Shown one piece after another: positions 11,933 through 20,944 of a stretch of DNA of 64,000 bases. The stretch comes from Lepidodermella squamata (taxonomy: Eukaryota > Gastrotricha): assembly GCA_047495785.1 (NCBI GenBank), contig JBLDXI010000015.1:3224001-3288000 (forward strand). Reading direction: 5' to 3'. Below the pieces are notes generated by a model. It had not been told where the DNA came from and did not search any database. It saw only the letters and a program-made list of their open reading frames with translations. The position numbers and the translations under genes are program-made. Within the stretch, counting starts at the first letter, position 1. Every line of letters starts with the position of its first letter.

Positions 11933-12193
11933 ATCGCTTCTCGGCCTTTTTGGCTATGATCAAAGTGTTTTAACGCAAAGTTCGGATTATTCTGATATTG
12001 CTTCATTTGATTTGATAAAAGTAGCACTGCTAGCACTCCTCTTACTATTCGCTGCCTTATCAAGCCCTCTCTCCTGAGATCGCGAGATAGGCTTCTTATA
12101 GTATAGGCGTAGGCTATTAGTGTTTTCTCACCGAGGTTTAGCGTACTACGCTTCGTCCGAGTAACTCAGGGTTTGGGCATTCCCTTTCCCTGC

Positions 12194-14320
12194 ATGAAAA
12201 GCGAAGCCAGTATGTCTGGACTTCATAGGGGCATAGTAGTTTGTTCCACCGAGATGAGCTCCGACTCTGATCGGTCTGCCCGCTCAGCGGGCAAGGTCAA
12301 GCCTTGCGATTGCAAGCAAGTCCATCGGACGGCCACTGCTTCGCGAGGAGTCCCCGAAGCCCTTGGTTGGATCCTTGAAGGACCCCAAGTTGGCAGAGCG
12401 ATGCTCCCCTGTCCGGCTCCGGCTGGAGATCCTCGTTGTTCGACGGCCTATGGCCCGAATAACGAGCACCAGCCTTTAGCAAGGATAGAGGCTATGGGAG
12501 TAGTTCCAGCTGTCGGAGATCCTCGCAATCTTGAGCTAAAAGCTCAGAGGGCTGAGAACCGACAAGGCGACCCACCGGAGGCGCTTGGCGTGTTGCATCA
12601 GGTTCTTCGCCTACGAGGTGGAGGCAATCCTACTTCTGGTAAAACCCAGAGGGGGAATGCTACGGCCACGGGTGGCGCCAAAAGGCAGGCGAAAACTAAC
12701 TCGCAGCCTGGCGGTATCACCCAGACCGTACCGATGTCACAACTGAGCGATGACGAAGGTGAGGAGGAACTGCCCCACAAGTCGGCCCGTAACAAAGCTG
12801 GCCCGTCGCCTCGTATTCCTCTGAAGGAGCTTGAGGCAGATCTCAACCTGTCTGAGGATGACGACGATGACGATGCCGACATGGATGTGGACAAGGAGGA
12901 TGCAGCAGGTCAGGATCAAGGTTTCACGAAGGTGGAGTCGAAGAAGAAGAAACAACGACGGAACAAGAAGTCTGGTGAGAGGAAGAAGGAAGATGCTGCT
13001 AAGATTGTTATGATCGATCGGATCCCGTTGTCTTTTGGCAAGCCGACCGAAAAAGCCGTGTTGAAGGAGGTTGATCGCATCGCACCGGGAGCTGTGATCA
13101 AGAGCTTTAGCACGCTTCAGCGCGGCGGGCTGATGCTGGTCTGCGGTTCTGCTTTCTCGGCGGAGTCGATCAAGCGCTCGACTTACTGGGGGCTCAACTC
13201 GAAGCCTGCCTTTGGAGGCGCTGTCTGCCATGCTCCGTCAGGAAAGGTTTTCGACGAGAAGGGAAGGGCCGTCGACAATGTGATAATTGTTGAGAAGCAT
13301 AAGCTGATTACCGACTCTCTGTCGAGCGATTGGACCGCAGAAGAAATCCTCGAGTACATGAAGGACTACGGCGTCAAGCGAGTTGTCAAGTTGAGCAGTA
13401 AGCGACCCAGGCACTTTCCAGTGCTGATGGAATTCGAGTCGGAGGAACGAGCAACCTTCGTCAAGGAGTTTGAGGGCGGTTTCACGTTCTGCGGCAAGCT
13501 TCTGAACTTTAGGCATCCGAAAACCCACAAGGGCCCGGTCATTTGCAATCGCTGCCAGTGTATCGGCCACCCAGCCACCCGGTGCGACAATGAGTTACGC
13601 TGTGCTGACTGTGCTCAAGCTGGCCATTCGCGTGGGGCGCCGGAGTGCCCGAAGAAGGAGGATCCAGTCAAGGTTTGCTCGCTGTGCGACAATACAGTCA
13701 GGCCGCACCCCTCTGGCCATCGTTCATGCCCGGTCTTCAAGAAGAAGAGGCAGGAGATGTACGAGACGAGGAAAGCCGAACTTCAGCAGCAGCAGCAGAA
13801 GCAGAAGCAGTCGAAGTTGAGCGAGTCCACAAAGAAGCGAGTCGAGGATAATTCTTCGAAGCAGCAGGTGTCGTCGTCATCGTCATCGAAGACAGGACCT
13901 GAGCTGCAGGCTCGTGGACAGGAGGGCTCGCAGGCCTCTGGCCAAAACCGTCCACTTGGTGCCGATTTTGTCAAGTCGCCGTCGAAATCGCAGAAGAAGA
14001 ACATGAAGCGTCGTCAGAAGAAGCTCGAAGCAGCCAAGCAGGATCAAGCCGCAGCTGAAGGTCAAGGTCAAGGTTCGCGACCGGTGACAACAGCCGATTT
14101 GTACGCGTTTCTCGGCAAGATGGCGGCCTGCATGACAACCATGCTGGAACAAGCCCGGCAAGCTGGGAAGAATGCGAATATGGCTGTGCTAGTTAACGCC
14201 ACTATTACGAACCTTTTCGTGTCGAGCTTTCCCGGCATAGCAGAGTCCTTGGAAGCAGCCAACCCGGCTCGCCCTGCTCCGAAGTTCACCCGAAATAAGA
14301 ATTCGAATGATCTTAGGTGA
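12194..14320 (+). CDS. Retrotransposon ORF1 (gag-like, CCHC knuckles)
   Basis: The first in-frame ATG is at 12194 and gives 708 residues. The N-terminal third is low complexity, with acidic and serine stretches and a lysine/arginine cluster at about 12941-12990. A globular part (about residues 285-445) precedes three zinc knuckles at about 451-530: CNRCQCIGHPATRC, CADCAQAGHSRGAPEC and CSLC-GHRSC. This is the usual nucleic-acid-binding gag of Jockey, I and R1-group elements, which forms RNPs with the element RNA. The C-terminal third is Gln/Lys/Ser rich with likely coiled-coil character. The ORF ends inside the start of ORF2: the ORF2 ATG at 14307 lies 11 bases before the ORF1 stop codon (14318-14320). 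This suggests coupled or reinitiated translation. GC content is clearly above that of the flanks. Confidence 0.85.
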   Translation: MKSEASMSGLHRGIVVCSTEMSSDSDRSARSAGKVKPCDCKQVHRTATASRGVPEALGWILEGPQVGRAMLPCPAPAGDPRCSTAYGPNNEHQPLARIEAMGVVPAVGDPRNLELKAQRAENRQGDPPEALGVLHQVLRLRGGGNPTSGKTQRGNATATGGAKRQAKTNSQPGGITQTVPMSQLSDDEGEEELPHKSARNKAGPSPRIPLKELEADLNLSEDDDDDDADMDVDKEDAAGQDQGFTKVESKKKKQRRNKKSGERKKEDAAKIVMIDRIPLSFGKPTEKAVLKEVDRIAPGAVIKSFSTLQRGGLMLVCGSAFSAESIKRSTYWGLNSKPAFGGAVCHAPSGKVFDEKGRAVDNVIIVEKHKLITDSLSSDWTAEEILEYMKDYGVKRVVKLSSKRPRHFPVLMEFESEERATFVKEFEGGFTFCGKLLNFRHPKTHKGPVICNRCQCIGHPATRCDNELRCADCAQAGHSRGAPECPKKEDPVKVCSLCDNTVRPHPSGHRSCPVFKKKRQEMYETRKAELQQQQQKQKQSKLSESTKKRVEDNSSKQQVSSSSSSKTGPELQARGQEGSQASGQNRPLGADFVKSPSKSQKKNMKRRQKKLEAAKQDQAAAEGQGQGSRPVTTADLYAFLGKMAACMTTMLEQARQAGKNANMAVLVNATITNLFVSSFPGIAESLEAANPARPAPKFTRNKNSNDLR

Positions 14321-17084
14321 ATGGAATATCAGGAGCCTGTCAGGTAAGCCGCATGAGTTCAACACAGTAGTCTCTGACTTCAGATTTGACTGTTTATTTT
14401 TGTGCGAAACTTTGCGAAAATCAAATTCGAAAATCGCTGTTCCGGCTGGCTACGAGCTTGTTCCGCACGACAGGATCGACGAGGACGGGAGAGAAGCTGA
14501 AGGTGGTGGGATCGCGTGGCTGGTGAAGAAGAATCTGCGGGTGTGCGACATCCGGCGGTCTCGGCCTGGTGCATTCGTCGAGTATCTGGCAATCAAGCTG
14601 GAGAAGCAGGACGGATCTGGCTTCTGGCTAGTAGGTGTCTACATCCCTGATGGAAAGCGTCTGTGGGACCCGGACTTCTTGCTTACGTTTGCCGCTGAGT
14701 GCCCTACCGTGGTCTGTGGCGATTTCAATTCGCGTCATGGCGAGTTTGGCGTACGGCAAGGAGCTTCGGTAAACGCGTCTGGTCGGCTCATGGTCGAATT
14801 CTTAGCGCGTAGTCCGTACTCACTTCTTGGCGATAAGCGGGCCACTCATTTGCGTGGTAGCAGACTGGATCTCTGGTTTTGCTCGGCTGACCTGGCAGGA
14901 TATTTTAGCTCGTACCGTGTCGGAGGCTTGTATAATAGTGACCACAATGTCACGTCGATTAATTTCGACATACAGGCCTCGTGGCGCGCGTACCCTCCGG
15001 TTCGGCCTTGCTATAATAGAACCAATTTTTGCTTGTTCCAATCTATTCTAGAGGAAGGCCTTGGGGAAATCAAGATCCCCGAGGTCTCGACTCCAGACGA
15101 AGTCAAGCGGTATGGCGGCGAGATTTCTACGGCGATCTGCAAAGCTAGGGATGAGGCGGTTGTTCTTGTACCGGCTGGCAAGGTCCCCGGCTATCGTGCG
15201 ACGCCTGCCATGCGGCTGGCCATTTCCAATCGTCACCGGTACCTGCGTTTGTACAAGAAGACTGGTCGGCCGATTTATCAGCACTTGGCGAATCAAGCAT
15301 ACAACCGTTTCAAGCGGCTAGGCAAGGAAGCAGATGAGTTGGCGAAGACGAGGAAGATGAAGAGATTGGAGCAAAATCGGCGGGTCAACCTTCGACAGTT
15401 CTTTGCTCTTCTGAAACAAGTGTCGAGTGGCGAAGGTGCGTCGCAAGCCCCTGCAGTTCAACCGCTCAAGAACGCGCAGTCTGGTCAAGTGATCGTTTCG
15501 GACGTCGAGAAAGCTGAGCTGCTTGGCGAGCATATGGCAAAGGCAGTTCGGGCTCCTGAGTCTGAAGAAGTGTGTGAAGAATATCGGCATCACCATCGGG
15601 CAGTTTCCCTGTTCGTAGCCGAGCATCCTGAGGTTTTTCGGCCCCTTCCGACGGCCCCAATGGAAACGAGGATCAAGGTCTCTCGTGGCGAGTTTAGGGC
15701 GGCGATTCGACGGCTGAAGCTGAAGGCTCCGGGTCACGACGAGATCAGCAACTTGTTACTGAAGCGCGGTGGCTCAGTCCTCTGGAATCATCTTCGACGC
15801 TTGTTCAACATGAGTTTGGCGTGCGGCTTTGTACCAGAAGATTGGAAGTTAGCTATCATCGTACCCTTGCCAAGGCAGGGTAAGGATTTGGCGTCTCCGG
15901 GCGGTTACCGGCCGGTCTCTCTACTACCGACGATGGCGAAGCTGTTGGAGCTGATCCTTGCAAGACGGCTGCGGGATCTCTTCGAGCAGCATGGTCTTCT
16001 GCCTCTCCACCAAAGCGGCTTTAGGCAGTTTCACTCGACGACCGACCAGACTTTCCGCTTGTCCCAGCTCGCGGCGATGTCTCGTTTGCGCAGGGAGGTC
16101 TTTATAGCGGCTCTTCTTGACTTCGAGGGCGCTTTCAACGCGGTGTGGCATGACGGGCTACGCAAGAAGCTCTACGATTGTCCGGTCATCGATCGAGGAT
16201 TGGTTCGCTGGCTTTCGTCGTACCTCGAAGGGCGATCCTTTGTCGTCCGGGTGGGTGACTCTTTCAGTCCTACAAAGTTCAGCATCGGCTCGGGCGTGCC
16301 GCAAGGCTCTGCCCTGAGTCCAATACTCTTTGCTTTCTTCACAGCAGATCTGTATCCGGATGACGCTGGCCTTGGTACCGCCTCTGCTGCTACTTACGCT
16401 GACGACGTTTTGGTCTGCGAAGCGGCGTGTTGGGCTGGTCTGGCGACGGCGAGAGTGCAAGCTGCACTACGGCAGATCGAGCGCTGGAGTCGGCTGTGGC
16501 GTCTTCCTCTCAACCCGTTGAAATGTCAGGTGATGGCGTTCAACACGAATGAAGTCCCTGATCTCCGTATTGGCGGTCAACAGTTGCCTGTTGTGAAATC
16601 AGCTACGTACCTCGGCATCTTATTCGACAGTAATCAGACCTTCAAACTGCATTTCGACAAAATCGTCAAAGACGCTCGGTCTCGAATTGCTGGATTGGCC
16701 TCGATCTGTTATCCGGGATCGCCCGTGTCCTTCGAGACGCGGAAGTTGGTTTACGTAACGACGGTCAGACCGATCCTTGAGTACGCCTGTGCGACTTTTC
16801 TGCACGTCTCGGCCAAGCAGTTTCGTCGGCTTGAGGTTCTTCAGAACTGGGCACTACGCCTCATTCTCGGAATCGACCCGCGTGAACACCTGAATGGTGC
16901 TGAGCTCTGTCGCCGTGCTGGTTTACCGCTGCTCCGTGAACGGATGGTCCAACTCGCTGGTAACTTCGGCAACCGTGCGCTAATACATGTCCGACCTGTC
17001 GCTGATGTTATCCGAAAGGATATATCGTGCGAAGCGGTGGCTGGTACGCCTTTGGGCGCGTTTAAGCATCTGTTGTTTATTTAA
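14307..17084 (+). CDS. Retrotransposon ORF2 (APE endonuclease and reverse transcriptase)
   Basis: 925 codons, open throughout. The N-terminal apurinic-like endonuclease shows GEWNIRSL (residue 4), the metal-binding Glu in FLCETLR, GDFNSRHG (about 138), SRLDLWF and the catalytic SDHN (about 210). The reverse transcriptase shows GYRPVSLLPTMAKLLE, SGFRQFHSTTDQ, LLDFEGAFNAVWHDGL (motif A, about 604), SGVPQGSALSPILF (motif B, about 665), TYADDVLV (catalytic motif C, about 696), LNPLKCQVM and ATYLGILFDS. A C-terminal RPILEYACATFL segment follows, as in Jockey and R1 relatives. I see no RNase H domain and no CCHC at the C-terminus. The enzyme nicks the target and copies element RNA by target-primed reverse transcription. 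The length is close to that of Jockey itself. Exact clade placement needs a tree. Confidence 0.9.
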   Translation: MILGEWNIRSLSGKPHEFNTVVSDFRFDCLFLCETLRKSNSKIAVPAGYELVPHDRIDEDGREAEGGGIAWLVKKNLRVCDIRRSRPGAFVEYLAIKLEKQDGSGFWLVGVYIPDGKRLWDPDFLLTFAAECPTVVCGDFNSRHGEFGVRQGASVNASGRLMVEFLARSPYSLLGDKRATHLRGSRLDLWFCSADLAGYFSSYRVGGLYNSDHNVTSINFDIQASWRAYPPVRPCYNRTNFCLFQSILEEGLGEIKIPEVSTPDEVKRYGGEISTAICKARDEAVVLVPAGKVPGYRATPAMRLAISNRHRYLRLYKKTGRPIYQHLANQAYNRFKRLGKEADELAKTRKMKRLEQNRRVNLRQFFALLKQVSSGEGASQAPAVQPLKNAQSGQVIVSDVEKAELLGEHMAKAVRAPESEEVCEEYRHHHRAVSLFVAEHPEVFRPLPTAPMETRIKVSRGEFRAAIRRLKLKAPGHDEISNLLLKRGGSVLWNHLRRLFNMSLACGFVPEDWKLAIIVPLPRQGKDLASPGGYRPVSLLPTMAKLLELILARRLRDLFEQHGLLPLHQSGFRQFHSTTDQTFRLSQLAAMSRLRREVFIAALLDFEGAFNAVWHDGLRKKLYDCPVIDRGLVRWLSSYLEGRSFVVRVGDSFSPTKFSIGSGVPQGSALSPILFAFFTADLYPDDAGLGTASAATYADDVLVCEAACWAGLATARVQAALRQIERWSRLWRLPLNPLKCQVMAFNTNEVPDLRIGGQQLPVVKSATYLGILFDSNQTFKLHFDKIVKDARSRIAGLASICYPGSPVSFETRKLVYVTTVRPILEYACATFLHVSAKQFRRLEVLQNWALRLILGIDPREHLNGAELCRRAGLPLLRERMVQLAGNFGNRALIHVRPVADVIRKDISCEAVAGTPLGAFKHLLFI

Positions 17085-17411
17085 TCTTTGTAAATATTTC
17101 CGTCTCGATCTCGGTGGTATAGTGTAAATATAGTGTAAATACTTTTTAACTAGCTTCGGCTACGCAGCTCCTTGCTATTGTTGTCCAGAATCTTGCGCGT
17201 GTCTTTATTTTTATAACAGAATAAGATTAAGAGGAGAACGACTTATGACCAGCGATATGCGCAATGCATTTTGTTGACTTCTACAGTCTTGTTAATTGCC
17301 TCAGCTTTGATACATTTATGTCTCATTTCTGTTTTGTTGTTGAAAGCAGACAGAGGGCTATAAGATTTGATATCATGAAGTCCTTCGCCAAATAAAATAA
17401 CCCGCGTTGGC
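17085..17411 (+). other. 3' UTR of the U2-inserted retrotransposon
   Basis: The non-coding tail contains an AATAAA-like TAAATA near 17088 and AATAAAATAA just before the junction. The 3' end is GTTGGC, directly followed by U2 nucleotide 31. The lack of a poly(A) or microsatellite tail is typical of target-specific elements whose RNA end pairs with the target. Confidence 0.7.
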
Positions 17412-17574
17412 AAGTGTAGTATCTGTTCTTTGTAGTTTAATATCTACAACGGCCTCCATGTGGGGCCTACGATATTAGCCCTATTTTTGGCTTGCCGGGC
17501 GGGAGCAGCCAGCTTGCTGGACCCCGTCCACGAGTCGGCCCGGTATTGCAGTACCTCCGGGATTCGGCTCACCC
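17412..17574 (+). pseudogene. U2 snRNA, 3' fragment after the insertion
   Basis: The sequence resumes at U2 nucleotide 31 (AAGTGTAGTATCTG) and continues through stem-loop II, the Sm site (CTATTTTTGG) and stem-loop IV to ACCC. It differs from the other copies at GGCTTGCC (elsewhere GGCTAGCC). The CCCC/GGGG hairpin and the GAAACCTAAAAACAAATATCTAG downstream motif are still present. It belongs to the same gene as 11894-11932. Confidence 0.9.
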
Positions 17575-17724
17575 CCTGAAACACGGGGGAATGAAACCTA
17601 AAAACAAATATCTAGGATCTAGTCTGAAGGCTCTAGTGATAGTCTCCTGTGTCTTGAAACATTTTATCTCATCGCCTGAATTGGAAGGAAAAATCAATAA
17701 AATATTGATAAAATCAGGAAAAAT

Positions 17725-17797
17725 GGAGGATACGGGCGTCGATCCCGTTACCTCTCGCATGCTAAGCGAGCGCTCTACCATTTGAGCTAATCCCCCG
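17725..17797 (-). tRNA. tRNA-Ala (AGC)
   Basis: The minus strand reads GGGGGATTAGCTC...CCTCCA, 73 nt, with a complete cloverleaf: acceptor GGGGGAT/ATCCTCC, anticodon loop TTAGCAT with anticodon AGC, and T loop TTCGATC-type (GGGATCGACGCCC). A T run follows its 3' end (AAAAA on the plus strand), the Pol III terminator. It lies about 150 bp after the U2 3' fragment, facing it. Confidence 0.95.
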
Positions 17798-19540
17798 GCT
17801 TAAATAAAATTGCATTTAAGCCGTATTAAGCTGGTAGGTGATACTCATCATTAACCGGCATCATTAAGCTAATAGAAGCCGACAGCCTAACACTCACGAA
17901 AGTAACTCATCTACTTGCCAGTTGCCAGTGTAAAAAAACATATGGAGACGAAATACTGGCAAAATTTGCAAAATGATGATCTTGGATTTGATAAATAATG
18001 GATTCTTCGTTTCCATACTGAGACGATCAACATTTGGATTAACATTTTCGGCTGCTTCTTCTTCATAGTCATGCTGCGTCCGACAACATCTGATGGTGAA
18101 ATATCGGTAGCTACCCTCATCAAGAAAATCTACTGCTTAGGCGCAGTGGTATGATTTGGATTTTCAGCCGCCTAACACGCATCCGATTGCCACTCCCAGC
18201 GCGTCTCAGCTTTGTTCGCAAAATTCGACTACTGCGGCGTCTCTTTCCTCCTCGGCCGCGGCAATTGATAGCCGCCAATGGATTGATGTTCAATATATAA
18301 CGTTCTATATTTTCACACTGCAGTATTGTTTTTTACATTATTTTATCATTTTATGAGGCTCGAGTCAACGCGCCGAGAGCGTCTCAGACGGAAGGTAGTA
18401 AAATAAAATCCTCTACATGCCTAGTTGACGTTAAATCCTAATAATGAAGGCAACAAAGTTGCTACCAACGCCCACGCCTTCCACGCTATAAGTCAAGCAG
18501 CTTGCGTCCGACTGACGCGCACTTCCCTGCATTTGTTCGACCACGCGAGGAAATACGCGCAGTCATGGCCGATTGCCAGCAGTCGAATGGCTGAATATGG
18601 CGGCCAGTCCGGTTGCGATTGACGAACTTGCTAGTATGATGACGTCAAAGGTTCCATCCGCCGCGTTGTTCATCAGCTACAACAAACGCAGTCCAAAGAG
18701 TAAACAACCGAAAAGTCGGAATAATTCCCGAGGAAGCCAAAGTATCGGCTCAACATCTAGGGATGCGCTGAATCCTGGTACTAAACTAAACTGATGAACT
18801 GATTTTTTACTGCCCTTATTTTTATCATCTTGCGATGTGATCTTGCCAAATTTTACTGCTCACTTCTGGGTTTCTGGATGATTACTGACTACAATGCTAA
18901 AAAGTTACTTTGCTGTGGCTACTTTATTGTATAATAAAAGCGATGCACTTTGTATAAGAATAAGAGTCATTTCCGGTTCTTAATGAATGCAGGCCTTGCA
19001 AGTGGCCATTTCCGGTGTTTAATGCGTAAGACAAGCAGCATTCATGCGATGAAGGCGTGTCAATATCAAGAGGGTGGAGTGATCTCTTTGTTCCGGCGCT
19101 TTGAGACAACGTTTTTTGAGACACACCTACACGATTTTCTAACCCATTTCTAGCCGTTGTTTACATAGCCTATATGAAGGTATTAGCGCGACCAAGAGGC
19201 ATGTATCATGTATCATTCTCGCCGGAGAAGATACGTCCGACACGGCAAACTTATATTCCAAATTAGAGGTATAATAGACATCATCGCCTCGTCAAATTCA
19301 TTTCATGCAATATTCCAAGAATATTATTGTTTCCCTTATACAAAATGAAAATTATGGAAACAGCCAAGATTCTCAGCTTTCCAGCCTTCTTTTTTATTTC
19401 CCATAGAGTCAACCATGCGCAGTTTTTTGACAATTTAACTTTTTTGCATGAGGAAAAAGTTGTAAGACAAAATTTTCGATATTTTCAATATTTCACTAAT
19501 ATTATAAAAATTCGATTACGATTATCCAAACTATTTATTG
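17798..19540. other. Gene-poor region
   Basis: I see no confident gene. A hydrophobic frame at about 18004-18148 (ends TLIKKIYCLGAVV then stop) and a Lys/Ser-rich frame at 18606-18794 (ends NPGTKLN then TGA) could be exons of small genes, but no consistent splicing joins them. A CATTTCCGG(T)-TTAATG segment is repeated near 18968 and 19009. The ORF at 19327-19680 has no protein-like character. Confidence 0.4.
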
Positions 19541-19559
19541 TAACTACGTCACTCTATTT

Positions 19560-20314
19560 CAAACCCGCTCTTCCGGCCGCATGCGGCTGGCGAGGCCCAA
19601 TTTTGCGGCCGGCGGAGGTCTGTCTGGAGGTCTCTGGCATTGCGTGCGGCCGGACGGCACTTTCGAAGGCAATAATCTAGGATTTTAAAAAAATTTTGAA
19701 TTTTTTTCCCGCAAAAATGGCCTTGTCTGAATAATAAATAGCCAAAAATTCTCTAGCAAATTTCTCGCTTCGCTGGTTTCCATTTTTTATCTTTCACTAC
19801 TTTTCGATTGGAGGTCGACAATTGTTTATTCGAAAATTATCATAATCGACTTTTTAGCAATGGTAGCCTGTTCTGTAATTTTAGTTTCAACCTATACCTA
19901 TTGAAATTAGAAATTTGACATAAGCCTGAGCTATTTCATAGTTCATATCCTTCATTCTAAAGCTGTTTTTTGACTTCAAGGTCCGAGGTCATTTGCGACT
20001 TTCGAGTTTTTTAGGCGCTTTTTTATTAGTTATTAGGCCGAATATTATTTTCTCATTTCGATTGCATAATTACATGAAATTCCGGCCAATGCCAGCAGGC
20101 ATTGCATTTTCACTTCAAAGCAAGGTACACCCAATTTAACCCTAAAAACCAATCTTCCGCACTCAAAAACTTCAACTTTCGATTTTAGAGGCGTGCGGCC
20201 GGGAAGGTCCTATATTTTATCATTGCAAACGGCCGGTTGAGGGTTCAAGTGACCGGAAAGGTCACCAGCCAGCCGCAATTTTGACCGGGAGCGAAAATAG
20301 TTTGAGAACCGCTG
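19560..20314. mobile_element. Probable hAT-like non-autonomous element, degraded
   Basis: The right end at 20314, read on the minus strand, is CAGCGGTTCTCAAACTATTT. CAGNGGTTCTCAAACT is the classic terminus of many hAT transposons and their MITEs. Next to it inside is a GGCCG-rich subterminal region (20190-20290) with a counterpart at 19575-19660. No intact left terminus or 8-bp duplication was found, so the left border is a guess and the element is old. Confidence 0.45.
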
Positions 20315-20944
20315 CTTAATTTTACTATTTATTTTCTATGGTTCCACGTCGATAGAATCCGAAAGGGAAATCAGGGTGAGAATCTGAGACATTTTTACGC
20401 CATCTGCCCATATTATTACTCATCTCTGTGGGTTCAAGTAACTATTAATTGAAATTATGAAACTGAGCGTGACTTTGATTAGCCTAAAATGGCTAACCAC
20501 ATTTTCAAAAACTCAAGTCGTGATCTGGATAGTATCACGAACTAAACCCTGGGCTAAACTGAGAAATGTTTGTTTCTCAATAGTTTAACACACCTTCCGA
20601 CTGCAGTTATTCTCTGTTCACTTTTTTGAATGGCCACAACATCAGCATTACGACGGGAAAAGTGTAATAATGTAAAATGGTTGAACTTGTCGCTCACTCC
20701 TCAACACGTATATCGACGCCTACGCGTGCGTGCGCTACATTGACGTGTGTGGGCACTCTATACGTACTTGTAGCTACATTGAAGAAAAACTCCTGTTGAA
20801 ACAAATGAGTATTAGGAAAATTAGCGATTCGTCATCACCACTCACCTCTTCATTTTCCGCTTGTTTTATCATAGGATGTTGAATTAAGTTTTGTGAATTT
20901 GAATTATTTTTTAATCGAAAAAAGGCTTCATTAATGTCTAGACA
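20315..20944. promoter_or_regulatory. Upstream region of the membrane-protein gene
   Basis: No gene is visible. The tract around 20700-20770 carries several ACGTGT/CGTAGCTACATTGA-like near repeats (CTACATTGACG at 20733, CTACATTGAAG at 20772). Otherwise it is AT-rich upstream sequence of the gene starting at 20945. Confidence 0.35.

Larger units (their letters stand above)
11933..17411 (+). mobile_element. Full-length Jockey-like non-LTR retrotransposon in U2
   Basis: The inserted DNA is 5479 bp. It begins with an exact copy of U2 nucleotides 1-36 (11933-11968), then a 5'UTR, ORF1 (12194-14320), ORF2 (14307-17084) and a 3'UTR ending CCCGCGTTGGC, without a poly(A) tail. AAGTGTAGT(AT) occurs on both sides (11924-11932 and 17412-17420) and is the likely target-site duplication. 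Both ORFs are open, so the copy is young. The layout (gag-like ORF1 with CCHC knuckles; ORF2 of 925 codons with APE endonuclease and RT, no RNase H seen) fits the Jockey superfamily. Known U2-targeting lineages, as I recall them, are Keno (Tx1 clade) and Utopia (restriction-like endonuclease); this one looks different. Confidence 0.9.

Noticed and set aside
11769-12077. Frame across the two U2 5' copies as a small protein
   Set aside because: It is a translation of duplicated U2 and retrotransposon 5'UTR sequence; the tandem structure explains it fully.
12173-12193. Earlier start for retrotransposon ORF1
   Set aside because: The frame upstream of 12194 has no ATG; the first in-frame ATG at 12194 is the simplest start.
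19327-19680. 117-codon frame as a gene
   Set aside because: Its composition is that of AT-rich non-coding DNA, its end runs into the hAT-like repeat, and no splice partners are seen.
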